Origin: Bacteroidales bacterium | GTDB taxonomy: Bacteria > Bacteroidota > Bacteroidia > Bacteroidales > GCA-2748055 | Direction: 5' to 3' | DNA: 64,000 bases | Assembly (NCBI GenBank): GCA_029210585.1 | Contig: JARGFP010000018.1 | Location: 1-64,000, forward strand | Part shown: positions 1-8,955 of the stretch, piece by piece | Layout of the letters: each line of letters starts with the position of its first letter | Position numbering within the stretch: the first letter of the stretch is position 1 | Notes under the pieces: model-generated | The model's database searches: none | Told to the model about the DNA's origin: nothing | What the model saw: the letters and a program-made list of their open reading frames with translations, nothing else | Made by a program: the position numbers and the translations under genes

Positions 1-2
1 TG

Positions 3-647
3 GGGATTAGCTATCAAACCGCATTTAACTGGAGGCATAAAATCCTTAGTTCTACAAATGAACTGACGCCAAAGCAATTAGAAGGAATAGTGGAAGCAGA
101 TGATACGTTCTTTCCTTATTCTGAGAAGGGTCAGAAGCAGAAAAGCAGGAAGCCCAGGAAACGTGGAAATTCCAATATGACACTGAAAGAAAATAAAGTA
201 CCTGTTGTAGTATCCACAGACAGAAAAGGAAACACTATCTTATCTAGAGCCGGCATAGGGTCCGTTAAGAGAGAAGATCTTCAGGCCGCGATGGCTGGAA
301 AATTTCACCCTGAAGCCATACTGTGCAGTGATGGTGCCATGGTATATAAGGGTCTCGCAATCAGGGAAGGTATCCAGCATGTTAAATCTGCAGTTCATGG
401 CAGACCTGTTGCTAAGAATAAAGCTTACAATATACAGTCAGTTAATCAATTACATAAAGATCTAAAAGTCTTTATGAGTAGGTTCAATGGTGTATCCACC
501 AAGTACCTGCAAAACTACCTGAACTGGTTTATGACCCATAAGAAAAAATTATCGGATGCTGATAAGATACGGCAGATCATATGGATCTCCCTAACATATG
601 CTGCAGCCCTGGAATACTATCAAGCAATTAAAAAGAGCGCGACATAA
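3..647 (+). CDS. IS1595-type transposase, 5' part outside the window
   Basis: The reading frame is open from the first bases of the window, so the N-terminus (usually a zinc-ribbon and helix-turn-helix) lies upstream. The visible part starts with the end of an HTH (residues SYQTAFNWRHKIL) and then an ISXO2-like catalytic domain: VEADDTFFPYSEKG with the first catalytic Asp at 99-101, LCSDGAMVYKG with the second, and a C-terminal NGVSTKYLQNYLNWF block typical of the family. It would cut and rejoin the element ends. The gene is more AT-rich than the parAB region next to it. No stop or frameshift is visible, so it may be intact. The right inverted repeat should lie shortly after 650 but I could not identify it with one end only. 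Confidence 0.85.
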   Translation, partial: GISYQTAFNWRHKILSSTNELTPKQLEGIVEADDTFFPYSEKGQKQKSRKPRKRGNSNMTLKENKVPVVVSTDRKGNTILSRAGIGSVKREDLQAAMAGKFHPEAILCSDGAMVYKGLAIREGIQHVKSAVHGRPVAKNKAYNIQSVNQLHKDLKVFMSRFNGVSTKYLQNYLNWFMTHKKKLSDADKIRQIIWISLTYAAALEYYQAIKKSAT

Positions 648-750
648 GTTAGATTAGCGCCAGTAATATATATATATTCTGATTTCCTGTTTCGTGTTGT
701 GAATTGACGCGTTGACAGTAGATTTTATAAGATTCACAGAATAAATCCAT

Positions 751-758
751 TATATTTG
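751..758 (+). promoter_or_regulatory. Possible -7 element upstream of parA
   Basis: TATATTTG matches the Bacteroidota TAnnTTTG -7 consensus. It lies 138 bp before the parA ATG. No convincing -33 TTG is found 18-20 nt upstream. The second candidate at 852-859 is closer to the gene. Confidence 0.35.
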
Positions 759-851
759 CAGTCAGTAGAATTGTTGATAACATGTTAACAAAGTACATTT
801 TGATTGTTTACAACAAACGACCTTATCAAAAGGCATCCGCGACGAAAAGTG

Positions 852-859
852 TAACTTTG
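852..859 (+). promoter_or_regulatory. Possible -7 element of parA
   Basis: TAACTTTG matches TAnnTTTG and ends 36 nt before the parA ATG at 896, which would give a leader of about 30 nt. The -33 region is poor, so the call rests on the -7 match and position only. Confidence 0.45.
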
Positions 860-895
860 TTTTTCCGTTTTTACCGTTAAAAAAGAATTTTGCAG

Positions 896-1699
896 ATGGG
901 TAAAGTAATCGCTCTGGCGAATCAGAAAGGCGGGGTTGGCAAAACGACTTCGGCCATCAATTTGGGTGCCAGCCTTGCCATACTCGACAAGAAGGTACTG
1001 TTAATTGACGCAGATCCGCAGGCCAACGCAACTTCAGGAACCGGGTTTGATATCAAAAAGGTCAAGACCAGTATCTATGAATGCCTGATCGACGATGTCG
1101 ATCCCAACCGGATCATCCTGAACAGCGAGATCAAGGGATTTGACCTGATCCCGTCACACATCGACCTGGTGGGCGCCGAGATCGAGATGCTCAACATGAA
1201 TGAGCGCGAGTACATGCTGAAAAAGGTGGTGGAGAAGGTCAGCGATAAATACGACTACATCCTCATTGATACATCTCCCTCCCTGGGACTGATCACCGTG
1301 AATGCCCTGACGGCATCCGATTCAGTGATTATCCCGGTGCAATGCGAGTATTTTGCACTGGAGGGGCTCGGCAAATTGCTCAATACGATCAATATCATCC
1401 AGAAAGGACTGAATACTGACCTGGAGATCGAAGGGTTCCTGCTGACCATGTACGATGCACGGCTCCGGCTGTCCAACCAGGTGGTCGAAGAGGTGCAGAA
1501 ACATTTCCAGCAGATGGTCTTCGATACGATCGTCCAGCGGAACATCCGCCTCAGCGAGGCCCCAAGCTTCGGGAAGCCCGCGATCCTGTATGATGCAGAC
1601 TCCAAAGGTGCCATCAACTACCTGAACCTGGCCAGGGAGGTGCTGCAGAAGAACGAGGCGACCACGCTGAAACAAAAAGACAAAGTTATTGATTCATAA
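896..1699 (+). CDS. parA: Chromosome-partitioning ATPase ParA (Soj)
   Basis: A ParA/Soj-type deviant Walker ATPase that, with ParB, moves or positions the replication origin region. The deviant Walker A motif KGGVGKTT is at residues 11-18 from the ATG at 896, followed by DADPQANAT (motif A') and DTSPSLG (Walker B region). Its 267 residues match chromosomal Soj proteins rather than longer plasmid ParA forms with an N-terminal HTH. A TTG two codons upstream (890) is also in frame, but the ATG gives the usual MGKVIALANQKGG start. parB follows after 11 bp, so the two are almost certainly one transcript. Confidence 0.95.
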   Translation: MGKVIALANQKGGVGKTTSAINLGASLAILDKKVLLIDADPQANATSGTGFDIKKVKTSIYECLIDDVDPNRIILNSEIKGFDLIPSHIDLVGAEIEMLNMNEREYMLKKVVEKVSDKYDYILIDTSPSLGLITVNALTASDSVIIPVQCEYFALEGLGKLLNTINIIQKGLNTDLEIEGFLLTMYDARLRLSNQVVEEVQKHFQQMVFDTIVQRNIRLSEAPSFGKPAILYDADSKGAINYLNLAREVLQKNEATTLKQKDKVIDS

Positions 1700-1710
1700 T
1701 CTGAATATTG

Positions 1711-2589
1711 ATGGCACAGAAAAATGCACTTGGCAGGGGACTCAGCGCCCTGATTGAAGAACGTGGGGAGGAAGCCCGTGAATTGATAAAAATGGCAACT
1801 TCGGCCAATGAAATATCCATAAAAAGCATTGAGGCAAACCCTTTCCAGCCGCGCACGAATTTCGACGAGGAGTCGCTCGAGGAACTGGTGGTCTCCATCA
1901 AGGAACTCGGGATCATCCAGCCACTGACAGTCAGGAAGATCGACGACAACAAATACCAGCTGATCACCGGGGAACGAAGGTTGCGTGCCGCTGCCAAGGC
2001 CGGGTTGAAAAAAGTACCGGCCTACATCCGCGAGGCGGAAGACGAGAACATGCTGGAAATGGCCCTGGTGGAAAATATCCAGCGCGAGGACCTGGACGCC
2101 ATCGAAGTGGCCATCTCCTACCAGCGCCTGATGGAAGAGATCAACCTCACACAGGAAACCCTGGGTGACAGGGTGGGGAAGAAGCGGGCCACAGTGACCA
2201 ACTACCTCCGGCTGCTGAAACTGCCTGCCGATATCCAGGCTGCCATCAAGGAAAAACAACTCTCCATGGGCCAGGCCCGTGCACTGCTGGGCGTAGAGGA
2301 TGCAGAGGTGCAGATGGAGGCTTTTAAACGGACCGTTGAACAGGACCTGTCTGTCAGGCAGGTGGAAGCGCTCGTGCAAAAGCTGAAGCAACAACCTGCG
2401 GAAGGTGAAGAGCCGTCAGTCGATGAACCGGATGAATACGAAAACCTCCGGGATCACCTGTCGCACTTCTTCGGGGCAACAATAGATTTCAAAAGGAATA
2501 ATAAAGGTTCAGGAAAGATCGTTATACCATTCAAGTCAGATGAGGATCTGCAAAGGATCGTCAGCATTCTCGACAAACCGGGTACATGA
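1711..2589 (+). CDS. parB: Chromosome-partitioning protein ParB (Spo0J)
   Basis: ParB-family CTPase that loads at parS sites and stimulates ParA. It shows the N-terminal GRGLSALI segment, the ParB/Srx fold with the GERRLRAA nucleotide-binding box and ENIQREDLDAIE box, a KorB-like HTH in the middle (VGKKRATVTNYLRLLKLP), and a C-terminal dimerisation segment. At 292 residues it has normal length. The ATG at 1711 is preferred over the TTG one codon earlier. No parS 16-mer was noticed inside the window, so the cognate sites are presumably elsewhere. The stop overlaps a possible ATG of the next gene. Confidence 0.95.
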   Translation: MAQKNALGRGLSALIEERGEEARELIKMATSANEISIKSIEANPFQPRTNFDEESLEELVVSIKELGIIQPLTVRKIDDNKYQLITGERRLRAAAKAGLKKVPAYIREAEDENMLEMALVENIQREDLDAIEVAISYQRLMEEINLTQETLGDRVGKKRATVTNYLRLLKLPADIQAAIKEKQLSMGQARALLGVEDAEVQMEAFKRTVEQDLSVRQVEALVQKLKQQPAEGEEPSVDEPDEYENLRDHLSHFFGATIDFKRNNKGSGKIVIPFKSDEDLQRIVSILDKPGT

Positions 2590-2606
2590 TCACACAGAGG
2601 GGACAT

Positions 2607-3356
2607 ATGAAACGTATTGTAAAATGGAGAATCGCAGGGTTGATTCTCCTTTTTACTTTCATTGCTTTCCCAATGGCAGCCCAGACCGATCCTCCCGAAG
2701 CGGGAGAACGGCCGGAACTGAATGAAGAACAGGGAACAGAACGCCCCACGCTGCAGGAAGCTGCCCCGCGCAACACACCATTGTCACCCACTTCGCTTGA
2801 GGATCCGTCCTTCCGCGATGCGCCACAGTCGGATCCCGCAAATATTTCCCGCAGGACCTTCCGTACGAATACCGACGGGGATGATTCATTGCGTGTATCC
2901 AGGCAGGACACTACCACAAGGGTCAACGCAGACGTACTGGATCATTCACCCACACGCGCCATGTTTTATTCCCTTGCACTCCCCGGACTCGGACAGGCGT
3001 ACAACAAAAAATATTACAAGATCCCGATTGTCTACGGCGTTCTTGGCAGCGTAGGCTACTGGATCCATTACAACACGCAGGGATACCGGGCGGCCAGTGA
3101 CCGGTACGCCGAGGATCAGAGCTCTGCCAACGAACGCTACCTGCGGTTATGGAGGAGGAACCTGGAACTGAGTTATATCACCATGGCCGGGGCCTATGCA
3201 CTGCAGGTACTGGATGCATATGTGGATGCCCACCTGTTTTACTGGGATGTGAGCCCGGAACTGACCCTGCGGGTGGAGCCGGACATCCGGCCGCAACTCC
3301 TGCCAGTGAGGGGTCCCGTTACCAATTATGGATTGAAGTGTAGTTTGACTTTTTAA
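2607..3356 (+). CDS. DUF5683 family secreted/membrane protein
   Basis: Protein of unknown function found in Bacteroidota, often directly after parAB. From the ATG at 2607 it starts with a clean signal peptide (MKRIVKWRIAGLILLFTFIAF, then AAQ), followed by a Pro/Glu-rich linker and the conserved DUF5683 core: RAMFYSLALPGLGQAYNKKYYK, a membrane segment IPIVYGVLGSVGYWI, and a second hydrophobic helix near ELSYITMAGAYALQVLDAYV. The core reaches the C-terminal end. An ATG at 2586, overlapping the parB stop, is in frame, but the 2607 start has a purine-rich GAGGGGA at the right distance and gives the better signal peptide. The role is not known; it may be an envelope protein coupled to the lytic transglycosylase gene 12 bp downstream. 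Confidence 0.85.
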   Translation: MKRIVKWRIAGLILLFTFIAFPMAAQTDPPEAGERPELNEEQGTERPTLQEAAPRNTPLSPTSLEDPSFRDAPQSDPANISRRTFRTNTDGDDSLRVSRQDTTTRVNADVLDHSPTRAMFYSLALPGLGQAYNKKYYKIPIVYGVLGSVGYWIHYNTQGYRAASDRYAEDQSSANERYLRLWRRNLELSYITMAGAYALQVLDAYVDAHLFYWDVSPELTLRVEPDIRPQLLPVRGPVTNYGLKCSLTF

Positions 3357-3368
3357 GGAGGTAATGAT

Positions 3369-5090
3369 ATGAGGAAAGCACTTTTACTCTGGTCGTTGTC
3401 GGCGATTCTTTTTACAAATACACTTTACGCACAAACAACCCCGGATGAGCAAGGTCAGGCAGCAATTGCGGATACGGTACCGGCACAGGAAGAAGTTGTT
3501 CCGGCCGCTGCAACGGAACGCTCACCGGTGGACATCCCTGATATAAGGGATGAGGTCTATGAACTCCGGCTGGAGCAGAACATCGACAGCCTGCTGAATA
3601 TCTATTACATCAACCAGTCACTGGAATCGATGGTGGATGATGCCGCCTTCGAAGTGCACGATTCACTGGTACCCGATTTCCCCGATTCGGTCTATATTGA
3701 ACGCCTTTCCAATATCCCCTCGGTGATCGACCTTTCCTATAACCGGCTGGTTAAAAACTATATCAATGTATACACGATCAAACGGCGCGACCAGGTGCGC
3801 TATATGCTGGCTGTATCGGATTTCTATTTTCCCATATTCGAAGAGGTGTTTGACCAGCATGGCGTTCCATATGAGCTAAAATACCTCGCTATCATAGAGT
3901 CTGCACTGAATCCGCGTGCCGTATCACGTGCCGGGGCCGTGGGCACCTGGCAGTTCATGTATGGAACAGCGCGTATGTACGGACTCCGCATCAACTCCCT
4001 GGTGGATGAGCGGAAGGATTACCTGGCGTCCACCCACGCGGCAGCTAAATTTCTGAAAAGACTCTATGCCATCTATGGCGACTGGACCCTCGCACTGGCT
4101 GCATACAATTGCGGACCCGGAAATGTGAACAAGGCCATCAGGCGCTCCGGGGGGAAGCGCGATTTCTGGGAGATCTATTATTACCTGCCCCGGGAAACAC
4201 GCGGGTATGTCCCGGCGTTTATCGCAGCAACCTATACGATGAATTATTATCCTGAACATTTCCTGGGCAAGGAGCCGCTGGAAATCGAACTGCACACCGA
4301 TACCATCATGATTAGTGAGAAGCTCCATCTCCAGCAGGTTTCCGAAGTGCTGAAAATTCCTGTGAAGCAGCTGCGTGACCTCAATCCGCAGTACCGGTTC
4401 GATATCATACCGGCCACCTCCTCACAGCGTTACAGCCTGGCCATCCCGGTCAGCCAGGTGGGGGCATTTATCGACCTGCAGGATTCGATCATGGCCTACA
4501 AGGATTCCGTTTATTTCAATAAGGAGAAGATGATCACGTCACCCAGCAGCGTGAATTCCAGGTACCAGGTGGATCTGCCGGCAGACAAGTACGATAAACT
4601 GTTCTACACGGTGAAATCGGGTGACAATGTTGGGTATATCGCCGACTGGTACGATGTACGCACCTCTGACCTGCGCTACTGGAACAACATCAGCCGCAAC
4701 CTGATCCGTAGCGGACAGAAACTAACAATCTATAAACCCAAGGGACATTCTGCGAGGTATAAAGATATGGACAATATGACCTTTACCCAGAAACAGCAAT
4801 TCGCGGGCAGGACAGTCAGCAGTACCGCATCTTCTGCATCCTCTGCCTCATCTGTCCCCACAGCAGGAGCCTCATCCGGTTCCGAAGGGACATCTCCGGG
4901 CGGGTCAGGAGGAGCTGCAGGTGACGAACCAGGCGAATTCATCTATTATACGGTCAGGTCGGGCGACACACTCTGGGACATTGCACAAAAATATCCGGGA
5001 GTTTCTGATACAGATATTTCACGCTGGAACAACCTCTCCAACAGCAACAGGATCAAGCCCGGACAGAAGATCAGGATCAGGAAGATGTAG
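3369..5090 (+). CDS. MltD-like lytic transglycosylase with two LysM domains
   Basis: Periplasmic enzyme that cleaves peptidoglycan glycan strands. A signal peptide (residues 1-21, ending LYAQ) is followed by a helical region, an SLT/GH23 catalytic domain at about 165-300 with the catalytic Glu at position 177 (AIIESALN), the GTWQFM and AAYNCGPGNVNKA motifs, and two C-terminal LysM peptidoglycan-binding modules (about 411-455 and 524-572, each beginning YTV+SGD). A Ser/Gly/Ala-rich linker separates the LysM domains. The gene has a strong AAGGAGG ribosome-binding site at 3355-3361, uncommon in this window. It lies 12 bp after the DUF5683 gene and 32 bp before the SGNH gene, suggesting an envelope operon. 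Confidence 0.93.
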   Translation: MRKALLLWSLSAILFTNTLYAQTTPDEQGQAAIADTVPAQEEVVPAAATERSPVDIPDIRDEVYELRLEQNIDSLLNIYYINQSLESMVDDAAFEVHDSLVPDFPDSVYIERLSNIPSVIDLSYNRLVKNYINVYTIKRRDQVRYMLAVSDFYFPIFEEVFDQHGVPYELKYLAIIESALNPRAVSRAGAVGTWQFMYGTARMYGLRINSLVDERKDYLASTHAAAKFLKRLYAIYGDWTLALAAYNCGPGNVNKAIRRSGGKRDFWEIYYYLPRETRGYVPAFIAATYTMNYYPEHFLGKEPLEIELHTDTIMISEKLHLQQVSEVLKIPVKQLRDLNPQYRFDIIPATSSQRYSLAIPVSQVGAFIDLQDSIMAYKDSVYFNKEKMITSPSSVNSRYQVDLPADKYDKLFYTVKSGDNVGYIADWYDVRTSDLRYWNNISRNLIRSGQKLTIYKPKGHSARYKDMDNMTFTQKQQFAGRTVSSTASSASSASSVPTAGASSGSEGTSPGGSGGAAGDEPGEFIYYTVRSGDTLWDIAQKYPGVSDTDISRWNNLSNSNRIKPGQKIRIRKM

Positions 5091-5122
5091 GAGGGAACCC
5101 GCTTTTTTCATATATTTAGGTC

Positions 5123-6901
5123 ATGAGTCCGTGGAAGATCTTCATATTCTTCGTATCCGTTTTCGGGTTGCTGCTGATCCTGTCAGAGGTCTTTCCTGAA
5201 GAAGGGATTAGCCTGGGAGAAGATGCGCACCTGCGGTTTGTATCCGCAGGGGATTTGTTCCGGGAGGATTCCACCGACTCGCATTATACCGACAGCCTCA
5301 TCCGGCATGCCAATGTTACCGATGACCCGGAGTATGGTGAAGTAAAAAATACATTTTCTGCCCTGAATGCTTCTCCGGCTTCGAAAACATCCCCGGCTTC
5401 AAAAACTTCCAGGTCATTGAATCCTTCCCCGGTCCGGGATAAGACGCTGTCCCATAGAAACGCTCCAGCCCCCGAAAACACCTACGCATTGGATCCAACG
5501 GGCTTCCCCCAAAAATCCTCCACCCCGGATCCAACTGGCTCCCCGGAGACCTCCCCGCATCCGGGGACCTCTGTTCATCAGGAAAGCTACCCTTATCCCG
5601 AGGTTGCAACTGCCCTGAAAACTTCTCCCGAACCTGCTCATCAGGGCAGCAGTCTGACCGGAAAGAATAATGAAAGGATCAACATGGATTCGATGATCCT
5701 GGCACGGATCGACAGTGTAAGCAACCGCGTGTATCCCATTGAAATTCCCGGGCAGAAAGACCCGGGACTACATGTATTTTTTGCGGAGGCAGAAAGGTCC
5801 CGTGACGATGGCCGACTGGTAAGGATCCTGCACTACGGCGATTCACAGATCGAAAATGACCGCATGACTTCCTTACTGAGGTACCGTTTCCAGAAGATCT
5901 TTGGTGGTTCGGGATGCGGAATGGTGCCCGCCATACCCTTGTATCATGGAAACCCTACGTTCCGGCAGGATTATGAGGGTGAATGGATCCGTTATACCGG
6001 GTTCGGAAGGCGCGATACCACGCTCGACCATGCATGCTTCGGCATGATGGCCTGTTTTACTTCTGTGCCCATGCCAAAGGGAGAAGCGCTTCCCTATCTC
6101 GAATATGCCTTTTTGCCCGGACGGCGCGCTTCCAGGTTCAGCGAAATGAAGATTTACCTGCATTCCTATGTGGATAACGGTAGCATCATTGTGCATTACA
6201 ACGACACGATCAGCGACACCATTGCCCCCATTGCCGACGGCTACCAGGAGATAACACAACGGGTGGAAGCAGATGTGAAAAGCGTCAGGCTGGAGTTCGA
6301 CCTCCGGCAAGGCGGGAGAATCTACGGCATCAGCTTTGATCCCGATGCTGGTGTACAGGTAGACAACATTGCCATGCGTGGCAGCTCCGGACTGGAATTC
6401 AGCCGGTCGGACCCCGTAGTGCTGGACACCATGCTGGAAGCAGTGGATCCCGAACTGATCATCATGCAGTTCGGCGGGAACGTGGTCCCCTACATACATA
6501 ACTACGACTTTTACAGGCGCAGGTTTACCCGGGAGCTGAAATACCTGCGGTCACTTACCCCCGGAACCGCCTTCGTGGTGATTGGTCCGGGTGACATGTC
6601 CATGAAGGAGAATGGCATCTTTACCACCTATAATACCCTGGAGCCTGTCAGGGATGCCCTGCGTGATGCGGCCCATGATACGGGATGTGCGTTCTGGGAC
6701 ATGTACGCTGCGATGGGGGGCAGGAATTCCATCCGGGACTTCGTGCTTGCTGATCCGCCGCTTGCTTCCACCGACCATATTCATTTCACGCCCCGTGGAG
6801 CCAACCTCATGGCCGGGATGTTTTTCGATGCCATGATGCTGGAATACGGCAAATACAAGGCTGCCAAACAACTTGCTGTCAGCAGTATATCCGAAGAATA
6901 A
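5123..6901 (+). CDS. SGNH/GDSL hydrolase-like envelope protein
   Basis: Predicted membrane-anchored SGNH esterase or acetyltransferase partner. A single N-terminal hydrophobic segment (about 5-24) precedes a low-complexity Pro/Ser/Thr-rich linker (about 75-190) with repeated SPASKTS and PDPTGSPE-like units. The C-terminal half carries the SGNH blocks: GDSQIE with the nucleophile Ser241, Gly-Gly-Asn453, and DHIHF with Asp551 and His554. Proteins of this kind often work with MBOAT acyltransferases to O-acetylate cell-wall or exopolysaccharide, and an MBOAT gene is the next gene downstream. The linker length is unusual. The substrate cannot be told from sequence. Confidence 0.85.
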   Translation: MSPWKIFIFFVSVFGLLLILSEVFPEEGISLGEDAHLRFVSAGDLFREDSTDSHYTDSLIRHANVTDDPEYGEVKNTFSALNASPASKTSPASKTSRSLNPSPVRDKTLSHRNAPAPENTYALDPTGFPQKSSTPDPTGSPETSPHPGTSVHQESYPYPEVATALKTSPEPAHQGSSLTGKNNERINMDSMILARIDSVSNRVYPIEIPGQKDPGLHVFFAEAERSRDDGRLVRILHYGDSQIENDRMTSLLRYRFQKIFGGSGCGMVPAIPLYHGNPTFRQDYEGEWIRYTGFGRRDTTLDHACFGMMACFTSVPMPKGEALPYLEYAFLPGRRASRFSEMKIYLHSYVDNGSIIVHYNDTISDTIAPIADGYQEITQRVEADVKSVRLEFDLRQGGRIYGISFDPDAGVQVDNIAMRGSSGLEFSRSDPVVLDTMLEAVDPELIIMQFGGNVVPYIHNYDFYRRRFTRELKYLRSLTPGTAFVVIGPGDMSMKENGIFTTYNTLEPVRDALRDAAHDTGCAFWDMYAAMGGRNSIRDFVLADPPLASTDHIHFTPRGANLMAGMFFDAMMLEYGKYKAAKQLAVSSISEE

Positions 6902-6936
6902 CAACAAACCGCCACCAGGCCTCCTCCAAAAGCAAT

Positions 6937-7099
6937 CCTGCCCACACCACTGTATGTAACCTACCCGATCACTGTATGTATCCTGCCTGCATCACTGCAT
7001 GTAACCTTGCACGTACTACTTATGTAACCTGCCCACACCACTGCATGTAACCTTGCACGCACCACTGCATCTAACCTGACCGTTCCCTCCTGCACGAAA
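6937..7099. repeat. Imperfect 23-bp tandem repeat, about 7 units
   Basis: Units begin at 6937, 6960, 6982, 7005, 7028, 7051 and 7075 and are 22-25 bp long, with consensus CCTGCccacaccactgcatg followed by TAA. The units at 6937 and 7028 differ at one position; others have drifted, and a partial eighth may begin at 7100. The array lies between the SGNH and MBOAT genes and holds no credible reading frame. Units are directly adjacent with no spacers, so it is a minisatellite, not CRISPR. Confidence 0.85.
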
Positions 7100-7172
7100 C
7101 CTGCCTGTCCCCCGAACTGTTGGCATACACTCCCTGTACAATATTTTCATTTTTCCTTCTATCTTTACATCC

Positions 7173-8687
7173 ATGCCCTGGCTCAGCGACATATTTCTCT
7201 TTCATCCGGAGAAGCCCCTGATCTTCACGCAGCTCTATTTCTGGATATTCTACGCGGTGGTGTTGCTGGTCTTTTCAATACTCTACAAGGACCGCGCCGT
7301 GCGGAATGCCTTCCTGTTCCTGGCCAGCCTGTTCTTCTACTGGAAAACATCCGGACTTTTTTTCCTGCTCCTGGTATTTTCAACGGTGGCCAATTTCTAT
7401 ATCGGTAACTGGATCCACCATGCACAGAAAAAAAATACCCGGAAATTCGGCGTGTTCCTGAGCGTGCTGGTCAACCTCCTGATGCTTTCCTACTACAAGT
7501 ATGCGTACCTGTTTATCGGATCCGTCAACAACCTCTTCAACACCGATTTTAAAGTGGTCAACCACGTCGCTGCCTGGTCGAACAACCTCACGGGAACCCA
7601 TTTCGACACCGCCGTGATATTACTGCCGGTGGGGATCTCCTTTTTCACGTTCCAGATCATGTCCTATACCATCGACCTCTACCGGCGAAGGGTCGACCCG
7701 GTGAAAAATCTCCTGGATTTTGGCTTCTTCGTCTCCTTCTTCCCCCAGCTGGTGGCCGGACCGATTGTACGCGCAGCTGAATTCGTTCCCCAGCTCTACA
7801 AGCGGTACAGCCTCACGATGGAGGAATTCGGATTTGCCCTCTTTCTGATCATGAAAGGACTGTTTAAAAAGATTTTCATCGGGGATTATATCGCAGTGAA
7901 TTTCATCGACCGCATCTTTGCCAACCCGGCCGGCTTTTCAGGGTTCGAGAACCTGATGGCACTGTATGGCTATTCACTGCAGGTGTACGTCGATTTTTCA
8001 GGATACACCGATATCGCTATTGGCGTAGCACTGCTGCTGGGATTCAGGTTGCCACGGAATTTCAATTCGCCCTATAAGGCCACCAACGTGGGGAATTTCT
8101 GGAAACGGTGGCACATCTCCCTTTCCACCTGGCTGCGCGATTACCTGTACATTCCCCTGGGCGGGAACCGGAAGGGAAGGATCATGACCGATGTCAACCT
8201 CATGATCACCATGCTGCTGGGCGGGCTGTGGCACGGGGCCAGCTGGCAGTTCATGATCTGGGGAGGGATCAACGGACTCGGTCTCGTGGTATACAAGCTG
8301 TGGAGGAAGATCAGTCCGTATGAACACAGCAAACACTGGGCCGTCAGGATCTGGAAGATCTTCATTACCTTCCAGTTCATCACCTTTACACGGATCTGGT
8401 TCCGGTCCGACTCCATGGAACATGCCAATGAGCTGCTGCGCCAGGTAGCTACCGCCTTCAACGCCTCCATCATCCCCGAAGTGCTGGTCTCCTACAAGTG
8501 GGTGTTCCTGGTGATGCTGCTGGGCTACATCACCCACTGGGTTTCGAACAAGTGGAAGCTGGCCCTGCTGAACTGGTACATCAAAACCCCCATCTGGGCC
8601 AAGGTCCTGATCGCCATCGTGGTGGTTTTTGTGATCTACCAGTCATGGTCGGCCGACCTGCAACCGTTTATTTATTTCCAGTTCTGA
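7173..8687 (+). CDS. MBOAT family O-acyltransferase (AlgI/DltB-like), copy 1
   Basis: Polytopic inner-membrane acyltransferase that moves acyl (usually acetyl) groups across the membrane for polysaccharide or cell-wall O-acylation. At 504 residues with about ten hydrophobic segments it matches AlgI/DltB. Both signature blocks are present: FWKRWHISLSTWLRDYLYIPLGGNR with His314, and LLGGLWHGASWQFMIWGG with the catalytic His354. The start MPWLSDIFLF is typical of AlgI-like proteins. A near-match to a -7 element (TATCTTTA, 7160-7167) sits too close to the ATG to be convincing, so expression may come from the SGNH gene upstream through the repeat array. Confidence 0.92.
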   Translation: MPWLSDIFLFHPEKPLIFTQLYFWIFYAVVLLVFSILYKDRAVRNAFLFLASLFFYWKTSGLFFLLLVFSTVANFYIGNWIHHAQKKNTRKFGVFLSVLVNLLMLSYYKYAYLFIGSVNNLFNTDFKVVNHVAAWSNNLTGTHFDTAVILLPVGISFFTFQIMSYTIDLYRRRVDPVKNLLDFGFFVSFFPQLVAGPIVRAAEFVPQLYKRYSLTMEEFGFALFLIMKGLFKKIFIGDYIAVNFIDRIFANPAGFSGFENLMALYGYSLQVYVDFSGYTDIAIGVALLLGFRLPRNFNSPYKATNVGNFWKRWHISLSTWLRDYLYIPLGGNRKGRIMTDVNLMITMLLGGLWHGASWQFMIWGGINGLGLVVYKLWRKISPYEHSKHWAVRIWKIFITFQFITFTRIWFRSDSMEHANELLRQVATAFNASIIPEVLVSYKWVFLVMLLGYITHWVSNKWKLALLNWYIKTPIWAKVLIAIVVVFVIYQSWSADLQPFIYFQF

Positions 8688-8914
8688 TGATGGCGGTCGT
8701 TGCTGCAGCAGGATCAATGCCTCCCGAAAAGATGAAGGCCTGGTACTTCTGCAGGGATAATGTACAACCGAAAGCGTAATTCCGCATGATCGGACCGTGC
8801 CGCAATTGTATCCCGGGGGGCAAGGTTCCGGGTGATTTGGCAAGTTCGGAGAAGCAACCGGTCATGCATCGGCATCATTTAAAAATTCCCTGCGGGTTTA
8901 AACTGTCAAATACC

Positions 8915-8922
8915 TATCTTTG
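8915..8922 (+). promoter_or_regulatory. -7 element before the membrane glycosyltransferase-like gene
   Basis: TATCTTTG matches TAnnTTTG and lies 33 bp before the ATG at 8956. The -33 region (TTTA at 8897-8900) is weak. It fits a separate promoter for the two-gene unit 8956-11658. Confidence 0.5.
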
Positions 8923-8955
8923 TGACCGCAAATAATTTCTTACTTTTTTGTTAGC

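Noticed and set aside
1618-2394. 258-codon open frame on the minus strand
   Set aside because: Antisense to the end of parA and most of parB.
6937-7099. CRISPR array
   Set aside because: Units are adjacent, imperfect and without spacers; there are no cas genes.
8684-8779. Possible 30-codon small gene after MBOAT copy 1
   Set aside because: Short, overlaps the MBOAT stop, no similarity or conserved signal; likely chance.
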